A stretch of DNA of 39,960 bases from assembly GCA_018260475.1 (NCBI GenBank), contig JAGLBA010000017.1, positions 1 to 39,960 on the forward strand, given 5' to 3'. Shown piece by piece: positions 17,892 to 26,351 of the stretch. The notes beneath the pieces are model-generated. The model was not told where the DNA came from. It ran no database searches and saw nothing but the letters and a program-made list of their open reading frames with translations. Position 1 is the first letter of the stretch. Each line of letters starts with the position of its first letter. Origin of the DNA: Chryseobacterium sp. (GTDB taxonomy: Bacteria > Bacteroidota > Bacteroidia > Flavobacteriales > Weeksellaceae). Position numbers and translations under genes: made by a program.

Positions 17892-18746
17892 ATGAAATAT
17901 AAAAGTTATACAGATACGGTGATGAATGTTTTGGAAACATGGTATCATAAATTTATGGTGATGACGCCTAACCTCATCATAGGCGTTATCATTTTCATAG
18001 TTTTCTATACGGCCAGCACCTACCTCAGTAAAATCACGGTGAAAGTCTTCAATAAAGTTTTCCCAAAAACAGTACACCAAGACGCCGTGCTGAATCTTAT
18101 CGGAATTTTTAGGTTTATTTTCATTTTAATAGGTATATTTTTAGCCTTTGAGGTGATGGGTTTCAGTGGGTTTATGCTGAAATTTATCGGAAGTCTCGGT
18201 GTGGCCGGGGTGATTGCCGGGGTAGCACTAAAGGATTTGGTTTCCAGTATATTTTCGGGATTGCTGGTGAGCGTGGATAAGGCTTTCAAGGTGGGCGACT
18301 ACATTACAATAAGCAATGTGACTGGCACGGTGGAGGAAATCGGTTTCCTGACGACGAAACTGATCACCGATGAAGGTAAAAAGGTATATGTCCCTAACCA
18401 ATTGATTTTCAATGCGCCATTTGTGAATTTTTCGGCATCCAAAGAACGGAAAATTTTTGTAAATCTTGAAATTCCAAATACCGAAAATCTTGAGAAGGCT
18501 AAAAAGGCGGTGCTGGATGCTATCAAAAGCCTGGAATCTGCAGATCCTGCGGGTAACTCGGAGGTGCTTTTCCAAAAGCAAAGTTTGGGAATTTTCTATT
18601 TGGAAGGTAGGTTCCAAATGGTTTCCGGCGGCAATATCGCACAGGCGAAAAGCGAGGCGCTCCTGAAAATAAAACAAAGATTAGACGCGGAAGGCATCTC
18701 CATGGTGCCGCCTACCATCCCGGCGGTAGACTGCGCGGCGGTTTAG
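17892..18746 (+). CDS. Small-conductance mechanosensitive channel (MscS family)
   Basis: 284 residues, about the length of E. coli MscS (286). The channel opens under membrane tension and protects against osmotic shock. Three membrane helices occupy residues about 18-105; the pore-lining third helix is the Gly/Ala-rich stretch SLGVAGVIAGVALKDLVSSI. The beta domain follows with VGDYITISNVTGTVEEIG and VYVPNQLIFNAPFVNFS, then the alpha/beta C-terminal domain. The first ATG lies only 4 nt after a -7 box. An in-frame ATG at 17922 (MNVLETWYHK) would be the start if transcription begins later. Confidence 0.92.
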   Translation: MKYKSYTDTVMNVLETWYHKFMVMTPNLIIGVIIFIVFYTASTYLSKITVKVFNKVFPKTVHQDAVLNLIGIFRFIFILIGIFLAFEVMGFSGFMLKFIGSLGVAGVIAGVALKDLVSSIFSGLLVSVDKAFKVGDYITISNVTGTVEEIGFLTTKLITDEGKKVYVPNQLIFNAPFVNFSASKERKIFVNLEIPNTENLEKAKKAVLDAIKSLESADPAGNSEVLFQKQSLGIFYLEGRFQMVSGGNIAQAKSEALLKIKQRLDAEGISMVPPTIPAVDCAAV

Positions 18747-18806
18747 TTGGTGGGTTGGTTGATTAAGTAGTAAGCCGCTTATTGAATTCACCACGGAATC
18801 TGACAT

Positions 18807-18926
18807 GGAATCTCGCGCGGCCGGGATAGAAGCGGCATCCTTTTTTTGGGATGGGGCGGCGCCGACCGAAGGGAGGCGGCGCCCCGTCCCAAAAAAAGAT
18901 ACAGCGGATAGCCCGAAATGCCGCCC
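18807..18926. repeat. G+C-rich intergenic palindromic element, copy 1
   Basis: A G+C-rich island between the convergent mscS and sucC genes. Its ends (GCGCGGCC on the left, and AGCGGATAGCCCG then GCCGCCC on the right) resemble those of the element at 27891-27981. Inside is a 17-bp stem with one G-U pair (18841-18857 with 18881-18897). The stem has Ts on the 5' side and As on the 3' side on both strands, which is the wrong polarity for an intrinsic terminator. Confidence 0.65.
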
Positions 18927-18964
18927 TAAAAATGAATGTAAGGTTATGGTTGTTGGTAAAATAG

Positions 18965-18990
18965 AAAAGCCCCGAAATTCGAGGCTTTTT
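18965..18990 (-). terminator. Terminator of sucC
   Basis: AAAAGCC (18965-18971) pairs with GGCTTTT (18983-18989), 24 nt beyond the sucC stop on the minus strand. It also has Ts on the plus side and so may work for both strands. Confidence 0.75.
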
Positions 18991-19012
18991 ATGATTTATG
19001 TTCAGGTAACAA

Positions 19013-20206
19013 TTAGTTGCCCAAAACTTCTTTTACTTTGTTGGCTGCTTCTTCCAGAGTAATCGCGGAATGGATCGGAAGACCTGCCTCGTCGATTAGT
19101 ATTTTGGCTTCTACTGCGTTTGTACCTTGCAAACGAACGATCAAAGGAACCGGGAACTGCCCGATGGCCTTGTAAGCATCTACAACGCCCTGTGCTACTC
19201 GGTCGCAACGAACGATACCGCCAAAGATATTGATGAGGATTGCTTTTACATTTTTGTCTTTCAGGATGATGTCGAAAGCGGTTTGAACTCTCTGTGCATC
19301 TGCAGTACCACCTACATCTAGGAAGTTTGCCGGGTTACCGCCAGATAGTTTGATGATATCCATAGTTGCCATCGCAAGACCGGCACCATTTACCATACAA
19401 GCGACATCGCCATCTAGTTTCACGAAGTTCAGACCGGCTTCGCCTGCTTCTACATCCATAGGATCTTCTTCTCTCTTATCACGAAGTTCTGCCAAATCTT
19501 TGTGACGGAAGAGGGAGTTGTCATCCAAAGAAACCTTGGCGTCTACTGCGATGATTTTGTTGTCGGAAGTTTTCAAAACCGGGTTGATTTCGAAAAGTGA
19601 AGCATCAATCCCTATATAAGCGTTGTATAAGTTGGTGATGAATTTTGTGAATTCTTTGAAGGCATTTCCCTCAAGGCCAAGGTTGAAAGCGATTTTTCTT
19701 GCCTGAAAGGCTTGCAGACCCAAAGCGGGATCTATGGTTTCTTTGTGGATAAGGTGCGGCGTCACTTCTGCCACATGCTCGATATCCATACCGCCTTCGG
19801 TAGAATATACCACGGTGTTTTTGCCCAAAGCTCTGTCCAAAAGGATAGATACATAGAATTCCTTGGTTTCGGATTCGCCAGGATAATAGACATCTTCGGC
19901 TACGAGTACGGAGTGTACTTTCTTACCTTCGGCAGAGGTTTGTGGTGTCACAAGCTGCATCCCGATGATGTTGTTAGCGTTTTCTCTCAGTTTTTCCATG
20001 TTCGGAGAAAACTTAACACCGCCGCCTTTACCGCGACCACCTGCGTGTACTTGTGCTTTTACCACCCAACCTTGTGCGCCTGTATCGGCACTTAGTTTTT
20101 CGGCAGCAGCTACGGCTTCATCTGCATTGTTGGCAACAAAACCGCGCTGAATAGCAACGCCGTATTTCGCTAAAATCTCTTTGGACTGATACTCGTGAAG
20201 ATTCAT
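19013..20206 (-). CDS. sucC: Succinyl-CoA synthetase (ADP-forming), beta subunit
   Basis: 397 residues, the usual length. With SucD it interconverts succinyl-CoA and succinate with formation of ATP or GTP in the citric acid cycle. The start MNLHEYQSKEILAKYGV is diagnostic. The ATP-grasp domain follows (WVVKAQVHAGGRGKGGGVK), and the C-terminal CoA-ligase domain shows GAGLAMATMDIIKLSGG, FLDVGGTADAQRV and LINIFGGIVRCDRVAQG. sucD is not adjacent, so the two subunits are encoded apart, at least in this window. The start has a possible -7 box (20244-20251) 37 nt upstream. Confidence 0.97.
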   Translation of the reverse strand: MNLHEYQSKEILAKYGVAIQRGFVANNADEAVAAAEKLSADTGAQGWVVKAQVHAGGRGKGGGVKFSPNMEKLRENANNIIGMQLVTPQTSAEGKKVHSVLVAEDVYYPGESETKEFYVSILLDRALGKNTVVYSTEGGMDIEHVAEVTPHLIHKETIDPALGLQAFQARKIAFNLGLEGNAFKEFTKFITNLYNAYIGIDASLFEINPVLKTSDNKIIAVDAKVSLDDNSLFRHKDLAELRDKREEDPMDVEAGEAGLNFVKLDGDVACMVNGAGLAMATMDIIKLSGGNPANFLDVGGTADAQRVQTAFDIILKDKNVKAILINIFGGIVRCDRVAQGVVDAYKAIGQFPVPLIVRLQGTNAVEAKILIDEAGLPIHSAITLEEAANKVKEVLGN

Positions 20207-20243
20207 AATATTTTATAATTAATTTATTCTTTTTTAATGTTTA

Positions 20244-20251
20244 CAAATTTA
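20244..20251 (-). promoter_or_regulatory. -7 box of the sucC promoter
   Basis: On the minus strand TAAATTTG matches TAnnTTTG. A TTTG at 20279-20276 lies 24 nt upstream, slightly farther than usual. The leader would be about 35 nt. Confidence 0.45.
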
Positions 20252-20299
20252 CAAAAAGTTTGCAAGAGTAGCTCTCAAATTAAAAGTTTTTTTGGGGTT

Positions 20300-20425
20300 G
20301 TCTCTACAGTGCACTGGCAGCCGCACCGGGTGGCTATATCCGCTACTATTCCCCGTTTTACCGCTCCGCGGCTTCACTGTTGGATATGCGCTACCACTAC
20401 TCACACGGATTTTTGCTTCTTAGTC
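20300..20425. repeat. G+C-rich intergenic element, possible third copy
   Basis: A G+C-rich stretch between sucC and the restriction block, in an otherwise A+T-rich spacer. Read on the minus strand it contains GCCGCGGAGCGG and AGCGGATATAGCC, similar to the right end of the elements at 18807 and 27891. The likeness is weaker than between those two. No coding frame is convincing. Confidence 0.4.
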
Positions 20426-20520
20426 GTTGGTTGTTAAAAAATGTAAACTTATAAATTTCATTTTCAACATAGCGCTCCCGCGTTCCTATTTTTCGCAGAC
20501 TGGAAAAACTGAGGTTCTTT

Positions 20521-23394
20521 CTATGCATTAGTAGAAATTTCTTTTATTAAGTCAACTATTTTGTTGTTGCTAAATTGTGTCCTAAATTCAATTTTCACTT
20601 TACCTTCAAAGAACTTTTCAGCGTGTTTTATTTTAAATTTTTCATCGTCGCGTAAACCGTCTTTGCCGTTAACGTCCTTTGTTTCTACGATAAAGTTTAG
20701 TTTTTGCTCACCGTCTTTGAATTTCAACACATAGGCAAAGTCTGGCGAATAGCTTTTTCCACCTGCAACTGGAATTTTTATTGAGTTCTTCGGAATCTTT
20801 GTAAACACAATTACTTCTTTAATCTCGGATTTTATGTTCGTTTTTTCTAAGTCAGAATCATAATACAATTCATCAAATAAATAAGAGTTTGCAACATCTT
20901 CGTTTGAAAACAAAACACCAACATCAGAAGCAGAAATCTCTTCCAGAACATTTCCATGCTCGTCTGTCAGTTTGGTCGGGTGTATGTTGTTTGAAACCTT
21001 TTTATACTCAATGCTAAATTTGTCAATGGCGTTTGCCATTAAGTAATAATCGAAGTTTTGTTTAATTATTCTGAGCGTTGTTTGATTTAGATATTTATTT
21101 ATATCTGTTCCTGCATCGATGATTGATTGATGAAGTGTTTTGATATTTATATTTAAACTCTTTGAAAGCTCTTTCAGAAAATCGCTGTATTTCATTATTG
21201 AAATCGTAGCTGTTTTTCTATTGTAAACCGATTCAGGCTCGCTTACTATTGCCTTATTGTCTTTAATTTCAATTTTTGAAATTCTTTCGTTGATTCCGTC
21301 TGATGTGAAATTGTCTTTTTGTGCTTTTAAAAATTCGGTAAACAAAGTTTTGAAATTTGCTTCATTGTCAAACTTGTATTCAAGAATTACTTTTTCGTTC
21401 AGTTTTTCCCAAAGGTCTTTCAACTCTTGATATTTTTCTGTTCTAACAACAACTTTCTTTTTTGTGTCTGTTGCTTTTCGTATTTGGTTAGAGTTAACGC
21501 CTTCAAAAATTTTCGGGTAGTTTTGTTTGATAAAATCAAAACCTTCAGTTTTAAAATAATTTGTTCTTGTTACAACATTGTTTGAATCTAAAACTTCTAA
21601 AAGTTCATCTTCGGTTGTTTCGTATAGTTCGCAAATTTTCTTAACCATTATATCAGAAAGTTTGTCAGGAACTACTTCCATTGATACCGCTCCAGATTTC
21701 TGATTGATTTCATTTACCAATTTATCTACAAAATCACTTTCTGTAAAGTCAACAAAATAGTTTAGATAAAACTGTTCGTCTTTTACACGATTGCCATATT
21801 CATTTACTGGCAAACGCAAACCCCGACCAACTTCTTGCAATTTTGAAATTTCACTTCCGCTGCTTCGTAGTTTGCAAATCTGAAATACATTCGGGTTGTC
21901 CCAACCTTCGCGTAAGGTCCATTTAGAAAAAATAAAACGTCTTGGATTTTCTAAATCAAGCATTGCTTGTTTGTCGTGCAAAATTTCGTTTAACTCCTTT
22001 TCAATAGCTTCGTCTTTTTCTGTATTGTCTTTTGAAAAATATCCTGCGTGTGTAGCCGAAAGGTCAAGCAATGTTTTTTCAAGGTATGCTTTGTAAAAGA
22101 CATCATTTTCAGTTTTAAGCAGTTCCTTTATTTCTAATTCAATGTATTGTTCTACGGTTTTTCGGATATATCCGTCTTCCTTTCTGTATTCGTCTATGTT
22201 GTCAATAAAAAACAGCGTAATCGGTTTTATTTTTACTTCTCTTGTTAGCAATGATTTTTCAATTTCAAAATGGTGCTTGATTGCCTTTTGAATCATTGTT
22301 TCCTGCAACTTTTCAGCATAAGAATAAGGGTTGATTTTATCACCCTTTTTCATTTCTAAACCATTTGATAAAACTACCGTGCTTTTATTCAAGTTTTCAA
22401 TTCTCAAATCGGACATTTCAGAATGAATATTCACCAAGCTATCCTTTTTAGAGATTTTTACAGTTTTTTTCCTGTCGTTTTCTGTTAATTCAAAACTAGC
22501 TTCTGTGCCGTCAGAATCAATAAACTTTACTACTGCGTTTTTACCACTTTCAAATTCTGTAATGTGTCCGATTACACCTTTCACCAAATTTCTGTTGAAT
22601 GAATCTACTGCGGTTAAAGTGTAAATCAAATTTTCATATCCTTGAAAGGTTGCACCATATCGCAAAATAAACTGGGGTTTCATTTTTTGAATGTTCTCCC
22701 AAGTTTTAGTGCCTGTTCCGAACTTGTGCGGTTCGTCAATAATCATAAACGGCTTAGTTGCTCCAATGGCATCAAAAGGAACGGTGTATTTATCAAAAAG
22801 TCCTTTGTCAAAACTCTTTTGCATTGTTTCAGAGTTAATCATACCAGCATTGATAATCATTACCTGAATACTGTTTTTTTCAAAATTACCTGCATTTACA
22901 AAACTTGTAACTGCTGGCGGTATGAACGATTTTTTGCTTTTGTTATTCTTTTTACTTTCTACAATATGCAAATGAAGCGTCTTTCCGTATTGCTCTTTGA
23001 AATGCTCACGGCTACTGTCCGATTTCAAAAAATCTATTGTTCCCGCTTTGATGGACAGCGTAGGAACGACCACAATAAACTTGAATATGCCAAAATTCTT
23101 ATTGAGTTCAAAAATGGTTTTAGTGTAAGTGTAAGTTTTTCCTGTTCCAGTCTCCATCATTATATCAATGATGGTGCTGTTACGCTTTATTTTTTCATCT
23201 ATACCGTTACTTTGTTGAACGGCTCTTAAATTTTGTGGATAAGTCCAGTCGCTTAAAAAATCAAATGCAGGATTGATGAAGTTTTTATCTGCTACTGTTG
23301 GTTGGACAAGATTAATATTCTCAAAAACGGCAATAGAACTTTCTACTGCTTGTGTTTGATGATTAAGATTCTTTTCAAAATTAAATCCCTTCAT
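20521..23394 (-). CDS. res: Type III restriction enzyme, Res subunit
   Basis: 957 residues. Res is the ATP-dependent translocase and nuclease of a type III restriction system and works in complex with Mod. The SF2 helicase core is complete: Walker A METGTGKT (Lys86), the DExH box IIDEPHKFG, and motif VI QEVGRGLRLPVNEYG. The C-terminal PD-(D/E)xK nuclease is present as SPDFAYVLKF (Asp885) and FIVETKDVNG (Glu904, Lys906). The ATG is separated from the mod stop by 1 nt, so the genes form an operon with mod first. Codon use is more A+T-rich than in the neighbouring core genes, suggesting horizontal acquisition. All catalytic residues are present, so the enzyme should be active. Confidence 0.95.
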   Translation of the reverse strand: MKGFNFEKNLNHQTQAVESSIAVFENINLVQPTVADKNFINPAFDFLSDWTYPQNLRAVQQSNGIDEKIKRNSTIIDIMMETGTGKTYTYTKTIFELNKNFGIFKFIVVVPTLSIKAGTIDFLKSDSSREHFKEQYGKTLHLHIVESKKNNKSKKSFIPPAVTSFVNAGNFEKNSIQVMIINAGMINSETMQKSFDKGLFDKYTVPFDAIGATKPFMIIDEPHKFGTGTKTWENIQKMKPQFILRYGATFQGYENLIYTLTAVDSFNRNLVKGVIGHITEFESGKNAVVKFIDSDGTEASFELTENDRKKTVKISKKDSLVNIHSEMSDLRIENLNKSTVVLSNGLEMKKGDKINPYSYAEKLQETMIQKAIKHHFEIEKSLLTREVKIKPITLFFIDNIDEYRKEDGYIRKTVEQYIELEIKELLKTENDVFYKAYLEKTLLDLSATHAGYFSKDNTEKDEAIEKELNEILHDKQAMLDLENPRRFIFSKWTLREGWDNPNVFQICKLRSSGSEISKLQEVGRGLRLPVNEYGNRVKDEQFYLNYFVDFTESDFVDKLVNEINQKSGAVSMEVVPDKLSDIMVKKICELYETTEDELLEVLDSNNVVTRTNYFKTEGFDFIKQNYPKIFEGVNSNQIRKATDTKKKVVVRTEKYQELKDLWEKLNEKVILEYKFDNEANFKTLFTEFLKAQKDNFTSDGINERISKIEIKDNKAIVSEPESVYNRKTATISIMKYSDFLKELSKSLNINIKTLHQSIIDAGTDINKYLNQTTLRIIKQNFDYYLMANAIDKFSIEYKKVSNNIHPTKLTDEHGNVLEEISASDVGVLFSNEDVANSYLFDELYYDSDLEKTNIKSEIKEVIVFTKIPKNSIKIPVAGGKSYSPDFAYVLKFKDGEQKLNFIVETKDVNGKDGLRDDEKFKIKHAEKFFEGKVKIEFRTQFSNNKIVDLIKEISTNA

Positions 23395-23395
23395 A

Positions 23396-25375
23396 TTAAT
23401 ATCTTGTTATAAAGTCAATATCAATTTTTTTCTTGTTGGCGTATGACTTTATATTTTCAGAAAGTTCACGCAAGTTCTTACTGTCAAAATGATAACCAAA
23501 AGTGATTATGGATGTAGGATTGAATTTCTTGTCGGAATCAATTTTCTCAAGCAAGTTTTTTAGGTTGTCGGTTGTAAAACCTTTAGCCATCAAATACAAT
23601 TTACCGTTTCCATAATAAGCGGCGTAACCTCCTAAATCAACCATTACTAATTCTTGTGTTAGAGCAATTCCATCATATGTTTTCCAAGTTGTTAGCAATG
23701 CTTTGATATCGTCTTCGGAGAGTTTGCTTTCATCAAACAAAGTGGTTTGGTTATTTAATTCATCAGATTCAAAATCGTAATCTTCCCAAATGGGTGTTGT
23801 TTCAAAAATTTTGAAATTGTTTTGAGTTTTACATTGCTCCAAATTTTCTATTTCTGCTTTGGTTTCTTCTGTTGGAAGTTCTTTTTTTAGTTTATCTATT
23901 TTTAGATCTATTTCTGCATTTATTTTTTTTGCTGCTCTCAATAAACGCTCTTTGGTGATTTCAAAAATAGTGGGTTCAGCTTTTAGCTCATCTTTTACAA
24001 AATCGTAGGCAGCTTTGCTTTTCTTTGGGTCGATTGGTTCAGGAATTTGCACTAATATGTATTTTCTTGTGCCTCCATCTTCGGCATTGAGTTGCATTAC
24101 GGCATCACCAGTGGTTCCGCTACCAGCGAAGAAGTCGAGGATTAGGTCGGTTTTTTTTTCTTTTTGAGAAACACTAATTATTCGTTTAATTAATTTCGTT
24201 GGTTTAGGTGTGTCAAATGGAACTGTAGAGTCCGAAAAGAGATCTCTTAATTCGCTTTTAGCACCTATATTATGACCAGCGTCATTATAATTCCAAATTG
24301 TCGTTGGTACAATCCCATCTTGTACTTCTGATAAAAATGTTTTTAAATAAGGTCTTGATTTGTTGTCTTTTCCAAAAGTAATTCTGTTGTCCTTTAGTAA
24401 TTCAAAATATTTTTTTTCTGAAACTACCCAAGCTCTTGTAGGTGGCGGAGTAAATTCATCACCATTTGGACCAACAATAATATAGTCATTTGCTTCACTA
24501 TATGTTTTTACTGACAAATTTGTTGCTATCCATTCGCCTCTTTCATCATTATCTGGATTCTTATATTTAGCATTTAGCTCATTAGGTCGCTCAAATAAAT
24601 TAGGAACCCATTTTTCTTTACTTTTTGCATATAATAAAATATGGTCGTGCACCTCTGAAAGATATTTGGAATCATTTGAAGCACCATATTTTTTATGCCA
24701 TACAATATTTGCCACAAAATTCTCCTCTCCAAATACTTCATCCATCAGCAATCGTAATTGTGCAATCTCGTTATCATCAATGGAAATAAAAATTACGCCG
24801 TCGTCTTTTAAGAGTTGTTTAGTAATGTATAAGCGTGGATACATAAAAGTGAGCCAAGCAGAATGACTATTACTCTTTTGCTGTGTAAAATCTAAAATCC
24901 GCTTCGCTTTTTCTTCGTCAACCCCAATAAGATTTTGTAATTCCTTTACTGTAAATTTTCTATCATCTTCATATACAAATCCATCACTTCCTGTGTTGTA
25001 TGGTGGGTCTATGTAAATCATCTTAACCTTCTCGTAGTAGGCATTGGCAAGATGTTTTAATACTTCCAAATTGTCGCCTTTTATAAGCAAGTTTTCAGAG
25101 TTAGTGTTTTCGGGTTTGCTGTTGTGGTTATCGTCGGCTTTCAGCAAAGTTGTTGCAGGGTCGCTTGCCAATAGTCTTGCATACGATTTACCAAGCCAGT
25201 CTAATCCGTAACTTTCCGTTGAAAAGTTGATTTCATTTTCGGTCAGGTTGTTTTTGAATTTTTCTAATTGAAAATTTCCGTCTTTGTCAAAACAATGCGG
25301 AAAGTTTAATCTCAATGCTTCCAAATCCTTGTTTGGGACTTTTATTTCGGTTGTAATTTTTTGCTCGTTGCTCAT
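23396..25375 (-). CDS. mod: Type III DNA methyltransferase, Mod subunit (adenine-N6)
   Basis: 659 residues. Mod recognises a short asymmetric DNA site, methylates adenine and guides Res. Motif IV DPPYNTGSDGF is at residues 123-133, and motif I, the AdoMet-binding site DFFAGSGTTGD, is at 414-424. This order is typical of the beta class. The region between them (residues about 200-390) is the target-recognition part, and its sequence gives no clue to the site. The start region (LEALRLNFPHCFDKDG, then YGLDWLGKSYARLL) matches type III Mod proteins. A run of nine As in codons 406-409 precedes motif I; a slip there would remove the AdoMet site (see findings). It lies upstream of res, the usual type III order. 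Confidence 0.95.
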   Translation of the reverse strand: MSNEQKITTEIKVPNKDLEALRLNFPHCFDKDGNFQLEKFKNNLTENEINFSTESYGLDWLGKSYARLLASDPATTLLKADDNHNSKPENTNSENLLIKGDNLEVLKHLANAYYEKVKMIYIDPPYNTGSDGFVYEDDRKFTVKELQNLIGVDEEKAKRILDFTQQKSNSHSAWLTFMYPRLYITKQLLKDDGVIFISIDDNEIAQLRLLMDEVFGEENFVANIVWHKKYGASNDSKYLSEVHDHILLYAKSKEKWVPNLFERPNELNAKYKNPDNDERGEWIATNLSVKTYSEANDYIIVGPNGDEFTPPPTRAWVVSEKKYFELLKDNRITFGKDNKSRPYLKTFLSEVQDGIVPTTIWNYNDAGHNIGAKSELRDLFSDSTVPFDTPKPTKLIKRIISVSQKEKKTDLILDFFAGSGTTGDAVMQLNAEDGGTRKYILVQIPEPIDPKKSKAAYDFVKDELKAEPTIFEITKERLLRAAKKINAEIDLKIDKLKKELPTEETKAEIENLEQCKTQNNFKIFETTPIWEDYDFESDELNNQTTLFDESKLSEDDIKALLTTWKTYDGIALTQELVMVDLGGYAAYYGNGKLYLMAKGFTTDNLKNLLEKIDSDKKFNPTSIITFGYHFDSKNLRELSENIKSYANKKKIDIDFITRY

Positions 25376-25441
25376 TATTTTTCGTTATAAAATTGTTGTC
25401 GCCAACAGCGGACAATACATAGGCATATCGCTATGGAACCT

Positions 25442-25702
25442 TTAATAATTACTTCCCACTTCATTACAAAGCTCCTGCAACTCAGGAGGCATCTTCCCGA
25501 ACATTCCGGTTTGGTAAAACTCATCGGTATGCGGGATGTAGACGCTGTAGTTCTTTCCAGTAGGAATAAGTGGGATGAAAAACAGAGTGATATAGTTTTT
25601 ATAAACGCTTATCTGGACATTCACCTCGAAACCGTTGCGGTTAATTTTTCGGGTTTCCTGTCCCACAAGTTTGGATTTGTTACCTGCTATGAAGAAAAAC
25701 AT
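25442..25702 (-). CDS. Small protein related to zinc-ribbon family proteins but lacking the cysteines
   Basis: 86 residues from an ATG. The pattern FFFIAGNKSKLVGQE, then YITLFFIPLIPTGKNYSVYIP, matches small zinc-ribbon proteins in which a hydrophobic FFIPLIP stretch lies between two CxxC pairs. Here the metal-binding cysteines are replaced (only one Cys remains, near the C-terminus), so it probably binds no zinc. The single hydrophobic segment (residues about 36-48) may be membrane-associated. Function unknown. It lies just upstream of the restriction block on the same strand and is likely a native gene. Confidence 0.7.
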   Translation of the reverse strand: MFFFIAGNKSKLVGQETRKINRNGFEVNVQISVYKNYITLFFIPLIPTGKNYSVYIPHTDEFYQTGMFGKMPPELQELCNEVGSNY

Positions 25703-25778
25703 GGTGATTATTTTGGTTGTTAGTTTCCGTATGTGGGTGATTAGCTATGCCCTTCTAATTGATTTTCGGCTCTAATTT

Positions 25779-26165
25779 CTAAAGTCTGTTCTTTGTAAAA
25801 TAGAAAATAAGCATTGCCCAGGAAATAATCATCAGAAGTCCGCCAAGTGGCGTAATAGGTCCAAGAAATTTAAAGTTGGTTCCCCAAGCATCGCTCATGC
25901 TTAGCAAATAAATACTTACCGAAAACAGAAAAGTCCCGACAATCATTAATATCGAAATCCATCTTTCCGTTCCTGTTTCAAATTTTAAAATATATCCGAT
26001 GATGAGCAGGAAAAGCGCAGCGTACATTTGATAACGAACGCCGGTTTCAAAACTTTGTAATTTCTCTACGGAGATGATCTTTTTCAAGGCATGCGCTCCG
26101 AACGCTCCCAGTACCACGGATAAAAGCCCATATACGGCCCCTACGATTAAGGTTAAATTTTTCAT
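25779..26165 (-). CDS. DUF423 family membrane protein
   Basis: 128 residues with four predicted membrane helices. The first has GAVYGLLSVVLGAFGAHALK and the last LGGLLMIISWAMLIFYF; GAFGAHALK is the family signature of DUF423 (YwdK-like). The function is unknown. The ATG begins 2 nt after the stop of the 59-residue membrane protein, so the two and probably HMG-CoA reductase are one operon. Confidence 0.92.
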   Translation of the reverse strand: MKNLTLIVGAVYGLLSVVLGAFGAHALKKIISVEKLQSFETGVRYQMYAALFLLIIGYILKFETGTERWISILMIVGTFLFSVSIYLLSMSDAWGTNFKFLGPITPLGGLLMIISWAMLIFYFTKNRL

Positions 26166-26167
26166 AT

Positions 26168-26347
26168 TTATTTAATTAAATTTTGATCCAAAGCAATTCT
26201 TCCCAAAAGGGTTATGATTCCCAAAATTATCAAGATGGTGGACATTTTTTTTGAAGAGTTCCACCGTGGGTTTTTGCTATATTTAATCACCAATCCCAAA
26301 ATGATGAATATAACTGGCAGAAGGTATTGTATCGCTTTTAGCAGCAT
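26168..26347 (-). CDS. Small 59-residue two-helix membrane protein
   Basis: An uninterrupted frame from ATG (26347) to TAA (26168) encodes MLLKAIQYLLPVIFIILGLV, then a basic loop IKYSKNPRWNSSKK, then MSTILIILGIITLLGRI and a short tail. The two hydrophobic helices (about residues 5-21 and 35-51) are separated by a positively charged loop, so by the positive-inside rule both ends should face the periplasm. It starts 4 nt after the HMG-CoA reductase stop and ends 2 nt before the DUF423 start. That packing, together with the protein-like sequence, makes it a real gene despite its size. The function is unknown. Confidence 0.8.
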   Translation of the reverse strand: MLLKAIQYLLPVIFIILGLVIKYSKNPRWNSSKKMSTILIILGIITLLGRIALDQNLIK

Positions 26348-26351
26348 AATT

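Noticed and set aside
18805-19062. Plus-strand open frame of 85 codons
   Set aside because: It lies over the palindromic G+C-rich element and the sucC terminator and end; its composition (Arg, Ala, Pro) comes from the repeat, not from a gene.
20430-25441. Direct repeats flanking the type III restriction genes
   Set aside because: The two borders were compared by eye; only short, imperfect likeness (GGCTATATCCGCTA and GGCATATCGCTA) was found, too weak for a target-site duplication.
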